A stretch of 64,000 nucleotides of DNA from Thermotogaceae bacterium (GTDB taxonomy: Bacteria; Thermotogota; Thermotogae; Thermotogales; Thermotogaceae): contig JALWSA010000021.1 in assembly GCA_026993805.1 (NCBI GenBank), positions 1-64,000 on the forward strand. Reading direction: 5' to 3'. The notes below the pieces were generated by a model. That model was not told the origin of the DNA, ran no database searches, and worked only from the letters and a program-made list of their open reading frames with translations. Numbering within the stretch: position 1 is the first letter of the stretch; each line of letters opens with the position of its first letter. The translations under genes and the position numbers were made by a program. Shown in pieces: positions 36,080-45,169 of this stretch.

Positions 36080-36757
36080 TCAGATTCTAAGGACATCCCC
36101 CCTGTACGCGTATTTTATGAAAGCCTCATAGCTCCAAGGACAGCACTCCTTGAAATATTCGGCTATCGCTATGGCATACTGCCTTATCTCCCATTGAGCA
36201 TGGGAATCGGCTCTAAGGGAGAGAAAATTCATGAGGCTTCTCATGTTCACAGTCCAGTAAAACTCCGTGTAAAGAGAAAGAGGAAGAACGATCCTGGCAA
36301 GTTCCCTTGCAACACCCATGTTCAGAAGCTCCTGATATGCTTCATAGGCTTTTTCGTAAACTTCCGCTATTATCTTCTTGGCCTTCTCATCGTCCACGCT
36401 GCCGTCGTTCTCAACGCTCATCTGTTTGTCCTTCGGATGAGGAATTCTCATCCTCTCTGGCATGTAGAATTCGTAAGACATCTTCGAATACCTACCGCTT
36501 TTTTCGTTGTAAGAAGCTATCCTGTGTCTGAACCACTGGCGAGCCACGAATATCGGGCACTTTACATGGAATGTGAAGACGACATGCTCAAAAGGGGTCT
36601 CATGTCTGTGAGCCATTAGATAATCTATGAGCTTCCTATCCCTTTCGAGTCCCTTGCTACCGCTTCCAGTTGAAACCCTCGCGGACCTAACAACCGTTAG
36701 ATCGTCTCCCATTACGGACACCAGCTCGACGAATCCCCTATCCAAAACCTTCCTCAC
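36080..36757 (-). CDS. thyX: FAD-dependent thymidylate synthase ThyX
   Basis: A 225-residue flavoenzyme making dTMP from dUMP. The ThyX signature [14 protein letters not shown] is intact, as are the ARVSTGSG region and the C-terminal [18 protein letters not shown] 36757 follows GAGGGGG. It follows an EncFtn-like gene with a 13-base gap, and converges on the HD-GYP gene. Confidence 0.97.
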   Translation of the reverse strand: MRKVLDRGFVELVSVMGDDLTVVRSARVSTGSGSKGLERDRKLIDYLMAHRHETPFEHVVFTFHVKCPIFVARQWFRHRIASYNEKSGRYSKMSYEFYMPERMRIPHPKDKQMSVENDGSVDDEKAKKIIAEVYEKAYEAYQELLNMGVARELARIVLPLSLYTEFYWTVNMRSLMNFLSLRADSHAQWEIRQYAIAIAEYFKECCPWSYEAFIKYAYRGDVLRI

Positions 36758-36770
36758 AACCCACTCCCCC

Positions 36771-37073
36771 TCATTTCACCTTCTTAATCATCTCCTCAAC
36801 CTCTTTGAAACCCTCTTCGTATTTCTCCCAATCCTCCGGACTCAGCTCCTTGAGAAGTCTCAAGAACTCGCCAGCGTGGACGAGCTCTTCCTCAGCTATG
36901 TCCATCAAAACTGCCTTCGCAAGCTTGTCATCCGTCGCCTCTGCAATCTGGGTGTACATCTGGACCGCTTCGTACTCCGCTGCAACGAAATACCTTATAG
37001 CCCTTATGAGTTCCTCCTTCGTTATCTTCTCACCCACACCCAGCGTTGAATAAGCATTCTCAAAAGATGGCAT
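36771..37073 (-). CDS. Small ferritin-like protein resembling encapsulated ferritin (EncFtn)
   Basis: A 100-residue, mainly helical protein. Iron-ligand-like residues are E33 (in [10 protein letters not shown]), E63 and H66 ([10 protein letters not shown]). Their spacing matches the E32, E62, H65 ferroxidase site of EncFtn, in which two short chains build one ferritin-like iron site. No C-terminal encapsulin targeting tag of the GSLxIGSL type is seen, and no encapsulin gene is in the window. ATG 37073 follows AAGGAGGTGA. A -10 TATAAT (37095-37100) lies right after the upstream terminator. Co-transcribed with thyX. Confidence 0.78.
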   Translation of the reverse strand: MPSFENAYSTLGVGEKITKEELIRAIRYFVAAEYEAVQMYTQIAEATDDKLAKAVLMDIAEEELVHAGEFLRLLKELSPEDWEKYEEGFKEVEEMIKKVK

Positions 37074-37104
37074 ACCACTCACCTCCTTAGGTTCATTATA
37101 TAGT

Positions 37105-37130
37105 AAAAAAGGGTCCCATAAGGGACCCTT
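37105..37130 (-). terminator. Terminator after rpmG
   Basis: AAGGGTCCC (37109-37117) and GGGACCCTT (37122-37130) form a nine-base-pair stem with a four-base loop; on the minus strand six T follow. It ends the tRNA-Thr/tRNA-Tyr/rpmG transcript. Confidence 0.9.
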
Positions 37131-37148
37131 GGTTACCCGAAGACTCTT

Positions 37149-37298
37149 TTACACCTTAACCTCTACATGGAGCGTGTGCTTCTTGCAATGCGGACAGTAT
37201 TTTTTGAGCTGAAGCTTGGCTCTCTTTTCTTTCTTCTTGGTGGTGTAATAGTTTATCCTGCCGCACTCGTTGCACTTAAGTCCTATTTTCACTCTCAT
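37149..37298 (-). CDS. rpmG: 50S ribosomal protein L33, zinc-binding form
   Basis: A 49-residue protein with two cysteine pairs (CNEC and CPHC) and the L33 pattern [11 protein letters not shown] 37298 lies behind GGGAGGACATGAC. The longer open frame upstream runs through the tRNA-Tyr gene and is not coding. In many bacteria rpmG is followed by secE and nusG; here a terminator follows and those genes are not in the window. Confidence 0.95.
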   Translation of the reverse strand: MRVKIGLKCNECGRINYYTTKKKEKRAKLQLKKYCPHCKKHTLHVEVKV

Positions 37299-37323
37299 GT
37301 CATGTCCTCCCCTCGAAAGATTC

Positions 37324-37410
37324 TGGTGGTGGGGGGAGGATTTGAACCTCCGAAGGCATTCTGCCAGCGGATTTACAGTCCGCCCCCTTTGGCCACTCGG
37401 GCACCCCACC
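37324..37410 (-). tRNA. tRNA-Tyr (anticodon GTA)
   Basis: Minus-strand sequence with acceptor GGTGGGG (37404-37410) pairing with CCCCACC, anticodon loop CTGTAAA (GTA, tyrosine), a class II long variable arm and T-loop GTTCAAATC. The 3' CCA is encoded (37324-37326). Confidence 0.95.
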
Positions 37411-37420
37411 ACCTAACTTC

Positions 37421-37496
37421 TGGAGCCAGCGGTGGGACTCGAACCCACAACCTGCTGATTACAAATCAGCCGCTCTGCCAATTGAGCTACGCTGGC
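37421..37496 (-). tRNA. tRNA-Thr (anticodon TGT)
   Basis: Minus-strand cloverleaf with acceptor GCCAGCG (37490-37496), D-arm AGCTCAATTGGCAGAGC, anticodon stem GCTGA/TCAGC with loop TTTGTAA (TGT, threonine), T-arm with GGTTCGAGTCC and encoded CCA (37421-37423). It is followed by tRNA-Tyr after a short spacer. Confidence 0.96.
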
Positions 37497-37508
37497 ACCG
37501 TGATGAGT

Positions 37509-37537
37509 ATTATATTTACAAGAGCTCGTCAAGGCAA
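37509..37537 (-). promoter_or_regulatory. Promoter of tRNA-Thr/tRNA-Tyr/rpmG
   Basis: On the minus strand TTGCCT (37532-37537) and a perfect TATAAT (37509-37514) are 17 bases apart; the -10 is 12 bases before the mature tRNA-Thr 5' end. One transcript ending at 37105 would carry both tRNAs and L33. Confidence 0.7.
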
Positions 37538-37599
37538 GAGTGGAAATGTGGGTTTAATTTTCATGCGGGTGATGTTAATATTCGGCGGGGGTGATGTAG

Positions 37600-38541
37600 T
37601 TGCCTTTTACGAGAAACGAACTCAAAATATTCAGTGGAAGTGCGAACCTGCCTCTCGCTGAAAAGATATCCCAGTATATGGGCCTGGAATTGGGAAGAAT
37701 CGAACTCGGGAGGTTCGCAGACGGCGAGATAAACATAAGGATAGACGAGACCGTCAGGGGACACGATGTCTACATCATCCAGCCCACATCACCACCCGTG
37801 AACGAGCACCTAATGGAGCTCCTTATAATGATCGATGCCTTCAAGAGGGCATCTGCGAGAATGGTGGCCGTTGTAATGCCATATTACGGATATGCGAGGC
37901 AGGATAGAAAAGCAAGAGGGAGAGACCCGATAAGCGCAAAATTAGTGGCTAATCTCCTTACAGTCGCAGGAGCGGATAGAGTTATAACGATAGACCTTCA
38001 CGCGGAGCAGATACAGGGCTTCTTCGACATACCCGTGGATAACCTATGGAGCTTCCCTGTCTTCGCCGATAGGATAAAGAAGTTAGAATACAGGGATATA
38101 GTCGTGGTGTCGCCAGACGTCGGAGGTGTGAAGAGAGCGAGAAAATTCGCGGAAAAGATAGGAGCTCCACTGGCAATATTGGACAAGCGAAGGCCGAAGG
38201 ACAACGTTGCCGAGGTTCTTCACGTCATAGGAGAAGTCGAAGGAATGACTGCCATCCTCTTTGACGACATAATAGACACGGGAAGATCTCTCGTGGAAGG
38301 CGCAAAAGTTCTCTTGGAAAAAGGTGCAAAGAGGGTCATCGCCTGTGCCACACATGCAGTGCTCTCTCAGGATGCGAAGGAAAGGATAATGAACTCTCCT
38401 ATAGAAAAGGTTCTGGTAACAGACACGATTTATCAAGAAGAGCTGCCCGAAAAGTTCGAAGTTTTGAGCGTGGCTTCTCTTTTAGGTGAAACGATAATGA
38501 GGATAAGGAAAAACCTCTCTGTGAGCGTTCTCTTCAGATGA
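37600..38541 (+). CDS. prs: Ribose-phosphate pyrophosphokinase
   Basis: A 313-residue enzyme making PRPP from ribose 5-phosphate and ATP. FSGSANLPLAEKISQYMG opens the protein; PYYGYARQDRKARGR and DLHAEQIQGFF are in the catalytic regions; DDIIDTGRSLVEGA is the PRPP-binding loop. TTG 37600 lies four bases after GGGGGTGAT. It overlaps the next gene by four bases. Confidence 0.97.
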   Translation: MPFTRNELKIFSGSANLPLAEKISQYMGLELGRIELGRFADGEINIRIDETVRGHDVYIIQPTSPPVNEHLMELLIMIDAFKRASARMVAVVMPYYGYARQDRKARGRDPISAKLVANLLTVAGADRVITIDLHAEQIQGFFDIPVDNLWSFPVFADRIKKLEYRDIVVVSPDVGGVKRARKFAEKIGAPLAILDKRRPKDNVAEVLHVIGEVEGMTAILFDDIIDTGRSLVEGAKVLLEKGAKRVIACATHAVLSQDAKERIMNSPIEKVLVTDTIYQEELPEKFEVLSVASLLGETIMRIRKNLSVSVLFR

Positions 38542-39443
38542 GCTGGGAAGTTGTAGTAACTGAGGAGAATTATTACAGGCGTTTGGATAAATTCCTGAGA
38601 AAGAACCTTCCTGAGGTTCCGCTTTCGGCTGTATATAAGTTCATAAGAAAAGGCAAGGTATATGTGAATGGAAAGAGAGTGAAAAACAATTCCCTGGAAC
38701 TCGAGGTTGGAGACAGGGTGTCCATAAGGTTTGTCGATATAGACAAATTCAGAAGAAGAAAGGAAAACGAATTGGTTCCTCAAGAAATCCCCCTCGATAT
38801 CGTTTACGAAGACCCAAACATGATAGTCCTCAACAAGACAGCTGGAATAGCCCTTCATCCTGGAAAGAACATCCACGTCACTACTCTAATAGAAGGGCTT
38901 CTTTATTACGGAAATGAAAAGGGTTTCCAGCCGCATCTCGTTCACAGGTTGGATCTCAACACATCCGGTGCTCTTATCGTGGCAAAGAACAAGGAAGCGG
39001 CGAGGATTCTAACTGATGCCTTTAAAAGAAGACTCATAGGAAAAGAATACATAGCACTGGTGAGAGGGAAAACGGAGACAAAAGGTGTCGTCGACACGCC
39101 GCTCGACGATCAGCCCGCTGTCACGGAATACGAGCTAATTTCTTTCAAAGATGATCTCTCTTTGATACGCGTTAGGATAAAAACGGGGAGAAAACACCAA
39201 ATACGAAGACACATGTCTATAATTGGTCACCACGTGGTGGGTGACAATAAATACGGTGATAAGGCTTTCAACAGAGAGATAAAAAGAAAGACAGGACTCA
39301 AAAGGCAATTCCTTCACTGTCTCAAACTCTCCATTCCCGAGGGAATTTTCGGAAAAAAGATGGTTTTCACCGCACCCCTTCCAAGCGATCTCACGGCAGT
39401 TCTCAAAAAGCTGAGATTTGAAATTTCTCATCTAAAGCTTTAA
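38538..39443 (+). CDS. RluD-family RNA pseudouridine synthase
   Basis: A 301-residue enzyme: an S4 RNA-binding domain (about 12-65, RLDKFLRKNLPEVPLSAVYKFI) and the RluA-type catalytic domain with HRLDLNTSGALIVAK (catalytic aspartate), YIALVRG and TGRKHQIRRHMSIIGHHVVGD. It converts specific uridines, probably in 23S rRNA, to pseudouridine. Exact target not determined. Confidence 0.92.
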   Translation: MSWEVVVTEENYYRRLDKFLRKNLPEVPLSAVYKFIRKGKVYVNGKRVKNNSLELEVGDRVSIRFVDIDKFRRRKENELVPQEIPLDIVYEDPNMIVLNKTAGIALHPGKNIHVTTLIEGLLYYGNEKGFQPHLVHRLDLNTSGALIVAKNKEAARILTDAFKRRLIGKEYIALVRGKTETKGVVDTPLDDQPAVTEYELISFKDDLSLIRVRIKTGRKHQIRRHMSIIGHHVVGDNKYGDKAFNREIKRKTGLKRQFLHCLKLSIPEGIFGKKMVFTAPLPSDLTAVLKKLRFEISHLKL

Positions 39444-39522
39444 TCCATGCCCCTCTTCTTAGATCACATGACTTTGTTGTACACTACGCATGAGGAACCG
39501 AAAAAACAGGGAGGTGAAGACT

Positions 39523-39735
39523 TTGAAGAGACTGAGGTATTTCACGGTGGACGGACTCAAGACTGAGAAGGACGCGGAAAAGGTGAGAGAGGTACTGGAA
39601 GGGGTAGAAGGTGTCTTGAGACTCGATGTGGACCTCGACGCGGAGGCTATAGAAGTAGAGTACGAAGATGAGAAGGTTACCAAGGAAATGATGGCTAAGA
39701 TTCTCCAGTCTCACGGCTACTTCATGAGAATATGA
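39523..39735 (+). CDS. Small HMA-fold-like protein without metal cysteines
   Basis: A 70-residue protein. The pattern YFTVDGLKTEKDAEKVREVLEG, then VLRLDVDLDAEAIEVEYEDEKVT and a final helix, is that of the beta-alpha-beta-beta-alpha-beta heavy-metal-associated fold, but the metal-binding MxCxxC is replaced by VDGLKTE, so metal binding is unlikely. TTG 39523 lies five bases after GGGAGGTGA. Its stop overlaps the mutL start by four bases. No function known. Confidence 0.75.
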   Translation: MKRLRYFTVDGLKTEKDAEKVREVLEGVEGVLRLDVDLDAEAIEVEYEDEKVTKEMMAKILQSHGYFMRI

Positions 39736-41411
39736 TAAGACGCCTTCCAGAGGAAGTCGTGAGGAAGATAGCCGCCGGTGAGGTGGTAACCGGCGCTTTT
39801 TCCGTTGTTAAAGAATTGGTCGAAAATTCTCTGGATGCAGGTGCAAAGAAAGTGGAGGTGGAGATAAAGGGTGGCGGGAAGAGCTTCATAAGGGTCTGTG
39901 ACAATGGTCACGGGATGGACGAGGAAGAAGCTCTTCTTGCCATCCAGCCTCACACCACAAGCAAGATTGAAAAGGTGGAAGATCTTTACAGGGTCAGTAC
40001 ATATGGATTTCGGGGTGAGGCGCTCTCGAGTATAGTGAAGGTCTCCAGAGTCGAGATACTCACCAAAAAAAAGGCCGGTGTCGGGGTAAAGCTCGAAGTA
40101 GAAGGCGGAAAGATCAAGAAAGTGGAAAGCGATGAGACCATTCCCGAAGGAACGTGTGTCACGGTGAGGGACCTCTTTTTCAACATCCCCGCGAGGAGGA
40201 AGTTCCTGAAATCCGCTTCCATAGAGGCAAGAATGGTCATCGAACTCATGCAGAAGTTCATCCTCTCACGGACGGATGTTCACTTCATTCTCATAAGAGA
40301 TGGAAGTGTTGTTTATAACGCCCCGCCTTCCGATTTGAGGGCAAGAGCCGCACTCGTTATGACCGATGTGAAAGTAAGGGATTTCCTCGAGGTGGATTTC
40401 GAGAAGGACTTTGTCAAAATCAGCGGCCTTGTCTCGCCACCGGGAGTTTGGAGGAAAACGAGAACAGGGCAGTTTTTCTTCGTGAACGGGAGGTATGTTC
40501 TCTCCGGAGAGCTCTTTGGAGCCTTTGAAGTCGCCTATGGTGAGGCACTTGAAAAGGGATATCACCCCTTGTGTGTTTTGAAAATAGAACTTCCTCCTGA
40601 CAAAGTAGATGTGAACATCCACCCTCAAAAGTTAGAGGTTAAATTCTCTCATCCAGAGATAGTGAGAAGCTCTCTTATATCAGCTGTGGGAAAGGCGATA
40701 AAGGAGAGAATAGAGAGAAAACTGCCCGAAAGAGGACAGACAGGCGTCTATCCGCGACCGACTGAAAGAGTGGAAACGGTAAGAGAAAGCATTGTGGAAC
40801 TGGAGAAAAGCTATGCAACGAAGATATCACCCAAAGAAATCGAAGGACTTCCAAGATATTTGATGATTCTCAGGGACAGATATATTCTGGCGGAGGACGA
40901 TGAAGGAATACTTCTAATAGACTATCACGCGAGCCACGAAAGAATTCTATATGAGAAAATAAAACGCGAATACGAAGAAAAGGAGCTTGACAGCACTTTC
41001 TTGCTCCTTCCAGTCTTCGTGAACCTCGATGAGGTGCAAAAGAGGGTTTTGAACGAGAACACACAGGTTCTCAGAAAACTGGGATTCAGGTGTGAAATGG
41101 TGGAAGAAGGTGTGAAAATCATAGCAATTCCGTCCGTACTCCCTATACAGCATGTTCCAGCTGTGATCTCAGAAGTCATAGAAGAGCTGAGAACATCGAC
41201 CTTCAAAGGGCTTCCCGATGTCATTCAAAAAATCCTGGCGGATATAGCTTGCAAGAGTGCGGTTAGAACTGGAGACAGAATAACCGAAGAAGATGCAATC
41301 GAGATAATCAGACAGATTTATGAAGAAAAACTCATTTCATGTCCCCACGGCAGGCCACTCGTCTTCAGATTGTCTTACACCGAGCTTGACAAATACTTTG
41401 GAAGATCGTAA
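39732..41411 (+). CDS. mutL: DNA mismatch repair protein MutL (endonuclease type)
   Basis: A 559-residue protein with the GHKL ATPase motifs ELVENSLDAGA, DNGHGMD and TYGFRGEALSSI. The C-domain has an endonuclease motif variant DYHASHERILYE (near residue 396; usual DQHA), with ACKSAVRTGD and CPHGRP (near 536) completing the metal site. MutL therefore should nick DNA itself, as in bacteria without MutH. mutS is not in the window. Confidence 0.96.
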   Translation: MIRRLPEEVVRKIAAGEVVTGAFSVVKELVENSLDAGAKKVEVEIKGGGKSFIRVCDNGHGMDEEEALLAIQPHTTSKIEKVEDLYRVSTYGFRGEALSSIVKVSRVEILTKKKAGVGVKLEVEGGKIKKVESDETIPEGTCVTVRDLFFNIPARRKFLKSASIEARMVIELMQKFILSRTDVHFILIRDGSVVYNAPPSDLRARAALVMTDVKVRDFLEVDFEKDFVKISGLVSPPGVWRKTRTGQFFFVNGRYVLSGELFGAFEVAYGEALEKGYHPLCVLKIELPPDKVDVNIHPQKLEVKFSHPEIVRSSLISAVGKAIKERIERKLPERGQTGVYPRPTERVETVRESIVELEKSYATKISPKEIEGLPRYLMILRDRYILAEDDEGILLIDYHASHERILYEKIKREYEEKELDSTFLLLPVFVNLDEVQKRVLNENTQVLRKLGFRCEMVEEGVKIIAIPSVLPIQHVPAVISEVIEELRTSTFKGLPDVIQKILADIACKSAVRTGDRITEEDAIEIIRQIYEEKLISCPHGRPLVFRLSYTELDKYFGRS

Positions 41412-41423
41412 ATTCTCCAAGAT

Positions 41424-42533
41424 ATGAGGCCACATCTAAGGTATATAGCGATAAATTCAGTGGGCGGGTACCTCTTTTACTTCTTCATATTCGCACCCCT
41501 GTATGCCTCTCAAAATGGAATATCCCTGGAGGCAGCTGGTTGGATTTTCAGTTTGGTTTATGGAGTGCAAACCATTCTAAGCTATACGATCGGGAGAATC
41601 TTCGAAAAGTTCTCACCAAATTGGGGTGTGGTAATAGGAAGGCTTATATACGGAATAGGACCTCTGATACTCTTTTTCAAAATAGATCCTGTCTTGTTTA
41701 TAACGGCAATGATACTCGCCAGTTTCTTTGATGTCTTCTATCCTTCTGTCGTTCTGTTCGAAAGGGCAATATTCCCCCCGGAAAAGAGAGAGAGCATATA
41801 CAGGCTCATCAACTTCGTATCGGAATCGATGAAAATGGCTTTTCTCGTTCCAATGGTCGCTTTGAGACTTCAACCTTCAAAAGGCCTATTTTTCACACAA
41901 TTCCTCGCTGCGACGGCATTTTCGATCCTCTTCCTAATATTCCTTCCAAAAGTCTCCACCGGAAGCATCGTACACAGCGAGGGATTCAAAGTGAACAAGA
42001 AAAATCTTTTGTACATCTATCTCGGTCAGCTGATAATGTTCTTGGCGTTCAACTTGGCGGGGTCCATGATGAAGTCGTATTACCTTCACAATGTACTCCA
42101 CGGAGGATCAAGGGAAATGCTCATATCCGAGATGTTCTACTCGTTTACAATCATAGGATTTCTTCCAATCGCGTTCAAACTCAAGACATCGAAATACTTC
42201 AACCTGGTACTCGGCTCCATCTTCATGTCTCTGTTTTTCTTCACCATGGCCATCCCATCGATGAGCACATTCTACCTCGCACATGTCTTCATAGGAGCGG
42301 GATTTTTCATGTGGCAACCCGCAAGGGATGCCTTGAAATTCCAAAATGCTCCTCCCGAACTGGGAAGGTGGGAAGGCTTCTTCCAAGGCGGAAACATATT
42401 CAGCAGGATAATATTCCCGCCCGTGGCAGCATACATGGCGACGCATCTCTCTTACGCCTCTGTTTTCATAACAGCGGGTTTGCTCGGGGTGCTCTCCACG
42501 TTCTTCGTTCTGAGAGTCAAAGGTGAGGAATGA
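41424..42533 (+). CDS. Major facilitator superfamily transporter
   Basis: A 369-residue membrane protein with about eleven hydrophobic helices. The loop after helix 2 (YTIGRIFEKFSPNWGVVIGR) resembles the MFS motif A. The substrate is unknown. The ATG at 41424 has no clear Shine-Dalgarno sequence and sits 12 bases after the mutL stop; translation may depend on the upstream gene. It converges on corA. Confidence 0.82.
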   Translation: MRPHLRYIAINSVGGYLFYFFIFAPLYASQNGISLEAAGWIFSLVYGVQTILSYTIGRIFEKFSPNWGVVIGRLIYGIGPLILFFKIDPVLFITAMILASFFDVFYPSVVLFERAIFPPEKRESIYRLINFVSESMKMAFLVPMVALRLQPSKGLFFTQFLAATAFSILFLIFLPKVSTGSIVHSEGFKVNKKNLLYIYLGQLIMFLAFNLAGSMMKSYYLHNVLHGGSREMLISEMFYSFTIIGFLPIAFKLKTSKYFNLVLGSIFMSLFFFTMAIPSMSTFYLAHVFIGAGFFMWQPARDALKFQNAPPELGRWEGFFQGGNIFSRIIFPPVAAYMATHLSYASVFITAGLLGVLSTFFVLRVKGEE

Positions 42534-42539
42534 AAAAAA

Positions 42540-43460
42540 TCAGATCCATCTCTTTTTCCTGAACCAGAAGAGTATGAGGAGGATACTCACAGCAGACCAG
42601 ATTATTATGTGAAGGAAAGCATGCGGATCTTTTTGGAGTGGAAGTGCGACATTCATCCCGTAAAAGCTCGAAAGCAACGTAGGAATTTCCAGTATTATCG
42701 TCATCACAGCGAGGATCTTCATAACGATGTTTAGGTTGTTTGAGATTATCGAGGCATAGGCGTCCATCATACCCGCGAGTATGTCGCTGAATATGTTTGC
42801 CGTGTCTATTGCCTGCCTCGTGTCTATTATCGCGTCTTCGAGTATGTCCCTGTCTTCTTCGTATATTGGGATCACATTTCCCTTCAGAAGCCTGTCCATG
42901 ACGAGTTCGTTCGAGCGAAGCGAAGTTACGAAGTAAACCAATCCTTTTTCAAGTCTCATCAGCTCTTCTATTTCTTTGTTTCTCAAGGATCTATGAAGCT
43001 CCTCTTCTATCAGGTCTATGCTTTTTTGTATCTCGCCGAGGTGGGTTAAAAAGAAGCGGGCGTTCATCTGGAGTATTTGAAAGAGCATCCTGCTCCTTTT
43101 CTTTATATCGAACTTCGCCATATTCCCATCTATGAAATTCACCTCTCTCTTTGATACAACGAGCGTGTAATCGGGAGTGAGGACTATTCCCATGGAGGTC
43201 GTTCTGTAAGGGAGTCTGCTGCCTTGAGGAAGCTTCATGGGAATCTTCAAGATAACGAGCACCCTGTCTTCATCCACATCCACCCTTGCTCTTTCGTCCT
43301 CGTCTAACGGGTCTAAAACAAAATCTTCGTCAACGTCTAAAAATTCTACGGCCCATCTTATCTCTTCTTCGGAAGGGTCGATCAGCCTTATAACACAACC
43401 CTTTTCGATATTCGAAGTCTCAACGACATTGCCGTTTCTTTTCACATAGACCTTTTTCAT
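42540..43460 (-). CDS. corA: CorA-family magnesium/cobalt transporter
   Basis: A 306-residue protein: a long cytoplasmic N-domain with helices, then two C-terminal membrane helices with the channel signature YGMN (near residue 268) between them. ATG 43460 follows GGGAGGAAG by six bases, better than the upstream GTG. It lies 26 bases after malF and may be co-transcribed with it, without a functional reason that can be seen. Confidence 0.93.
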   Translation of the reverse strand: MKKVYVKRNGNVVETSNIEKGCVIRLIDPSEEEIRWAVEFLDVDEDFVLDPLDEDERARVDVDEDRVLVILKIPMKLPQGSRLPYRTTSMGIVLTPDYTLVVSKREVNFIDGNMAKFDIKKRSRMLFQILQMNARFFLTHLGEIQKSIDLIEEELHRSLRNKEIEELMRLEKGLVYFVTSLRSNELVMDRLLKGNVIPIYEEDRDILEDAIIDTRQAIDTANIFSDILAGMMDAYASIISNNLNIVMKILAVMTIILEIPTLLSSFYGMNVALPLQKDPHAFLHIIIWSAVSILLILFWFRKKRWI

Positions 43461-43486
43461 GAGAGACTTCCTCCCTTCGATTCCGC

Positions 43487-45169
43487 TCACTCAAACTCCT
43501 CTTCAAAAGAACCAGACAGCTTGAAGTTCACAAAAGATATTCCCGCCACTATGAAGAAGATGATTATCGAAACTGCGGAAGCAAAACCGAAATCCTGGCC
43601 TCTTCCGCCTTCGAAAGCGAGTTTGTACGTGTAGGATATCAGGATGTCCGTGGCTCCAGCCGGAGTAGTCGTCCCGGGAATCGGGGGACCACCGCCGGTC
43701 AGGAGGTATATGTTTACGAAGTTGTTGAAGTTGAAGGCAAAGGATCCTACGAGAAGTGGCGCGACCGTGGTCATTAACAACGGGAAAGTTATTCTCCAGA
43801 ATCTGTTCCACTTTCCGGCACCGTCTATCTGTGCCGCTTCATACAGCTCATCAGGTATAGACTGGAGAGCTCCGAGTGAGACGGTCATCATGTACGGGAA
43901 ACCGAGCCAAGTATTCACAATCAAAACAGCAACCTTAGCCCAGAACGGATCGTTGAACCACTTAACGGGTCCCAGTCCAAACAGTTTTCCGAGTAAAAAG
44001 CGGTTTATGATTCCGTAAGTCTCGTTGAACATGCCGTTTTTCCAGACCAAAACGGAAATGAAAGCTGGAACAGCCCAAGGAATTATCAAGAGCGTCCTAT
44101 AAACCGTTCTTCCTCTCAGGCTTCTGTCGTTGAGAACCAAAGCAAAAGACAGACCTATTACAAAGGTGAAGAGAACGCTCAAAGAAGCCCACGTGAAAGT
44201 CCACCAAAATATCTTCATAAAAGGTCTTGCGACATTCGGATCTTTGAAAATCCTCAAGAAATTCCAAAAACCCACATAAGCTATATACCCAGCAACGAAT
44301 CTCTTTTCCCCATCGATTAAATCGTAGAAAGCCCCATTTTCCTCTATCAAAGGCCTTCCAGTCTTTGTGTTCACAATGACCTCTTCCTTCACCACCTTAC
44401 CGCCGGCAGTCCTTTCGGCAACTTTCAGAGAGTAAAGGCGTTTTATCTTGAAGAATCTCCACTTTCCGTCTGTATGAAGCCTCAAAGCGTATCTCATTCC
44501 ATCTGGAAATACGAATTCAGCACGAAAGAGATACTTCTGAGCTATCGTAGATTTGAACTTCCCTTCGTTCCGGTACGTTGAGCTATCATCTGGATCGTAG
44601 AATTTCTTGTATACCTTTCCGTTCAACGTCATGTATCTTGGCTTTTGAGGATCAGGATAAAACGTTGCTCCTTGCGGAACATAAACTTTTCCCTCTCTGA
44701 GAAGAACCAACCTCCCCATTCTCACGGCGGCTTTCGGAGGATCCGCTATAAAAATCTTTCTCTCTTTTTCAAAGAGAATCACGAAATTATCGTCACCCGA
44801 TGTGAAGACGGAATAAGATACTGAAGGTGTGGATTCCAAAGTGTACGTGTACGTGGGATCGGTCAGAAGCGTAAGGACGGCTTCACGCCTCGTCATCATG
44901 TGACCCGTCCCGTAGTTCGTGAAAGCAGTCTTGATCGTGAAGTATATAGGATACAGGACGAGAATGAACAGCAAAATCAGGACTGGAATGGTGTACCTGT
45001 AAGGATAAGCTTTTGGATTCAATATGAAGAAATCTATCAGAACCATGAGAATCACAAGTGTAACACCCAAACCCGGAAGTGTACCGGTGGCTATGAGATA
45101 AACAGCAGCCCAGAATATGAGTGCACTTATGAGTCCTGCGAAGAGTAGCTTTGCAGTCTTGACCAACAC
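43487..45169 (-). CDS. malF: MalF-type sugar ABC transporter permease, without adjacent malE/malG
   Basis: A 560-residue permease. Three N-terminal membrane helices (about 6-78), an extracytoplasmic insert of about 220 residues, then the BPD_transp_1 core with EAA loop EAAQIDGAGKWNRFWRITFP near residue 441. This matches MalF, which pairs with MalG to import maltose or related glucans; T. maritima MalF is longer still. Neither a binding protein, MalG nor an ATPase lies in the window. GTG 45169 is seven bases after GAGGTG. A different oligosaccharide is possible. Confidence 0.88.
   Translation of the reverse strand: MLVKTAKLLFAGLISALIFWAAVYLIATGTLPGLGVTLVILMVLIDFFILNPKAYPYRYTIPVLILLFILVLYPIYFTIKTAFTNYGTGHMMTRREAVLTLLTDPTYTYTLESTPSVSYSVFTSGDDNFVILFEKERKIFIADPPKAAVRMGRLVLLREGKVYVPQGATFYPDPQKPRYMTLNGKVYKKFYDPDDSSTYRNEGKFKSTIAQKYLFRAEFVFPDGMRYALRLHTDGKWRFFKIKRLYSLKVAERTAGGKVVKEEVIVNTKTGRPLIEENGAFYDLIDGEKRFVAGYIAYVGFWNFLRIFKDPNVARPFMKIFWWTFTWASLSVLFTFVIGLSFALVLNDRSLRGRTVYRTLLIIPWAVPAFISVLVWKNGMFNETYGIINRFLLGKLFGLGPVKWFNDPFWAKVAVLIVNTWLGFPYMMTVSLGALQSIPDELYEAAQIDGAGKWNRFWRITFPLLMTTVAPLLVGSFAFNFNNFVNIYLLTGGGPPIPGTTTPAGATDILISYTYKLAFEGGRGQDFGFASAVSIIIFFIVAGISFVNFKLSGSFEEEFE

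Noticed and set aside
37299-37412. N-terminal extension of L33
   Set aside because: The open frame runs through the tRNA-Tyr gene; L33 is 49 residues and has its own start at 37298.
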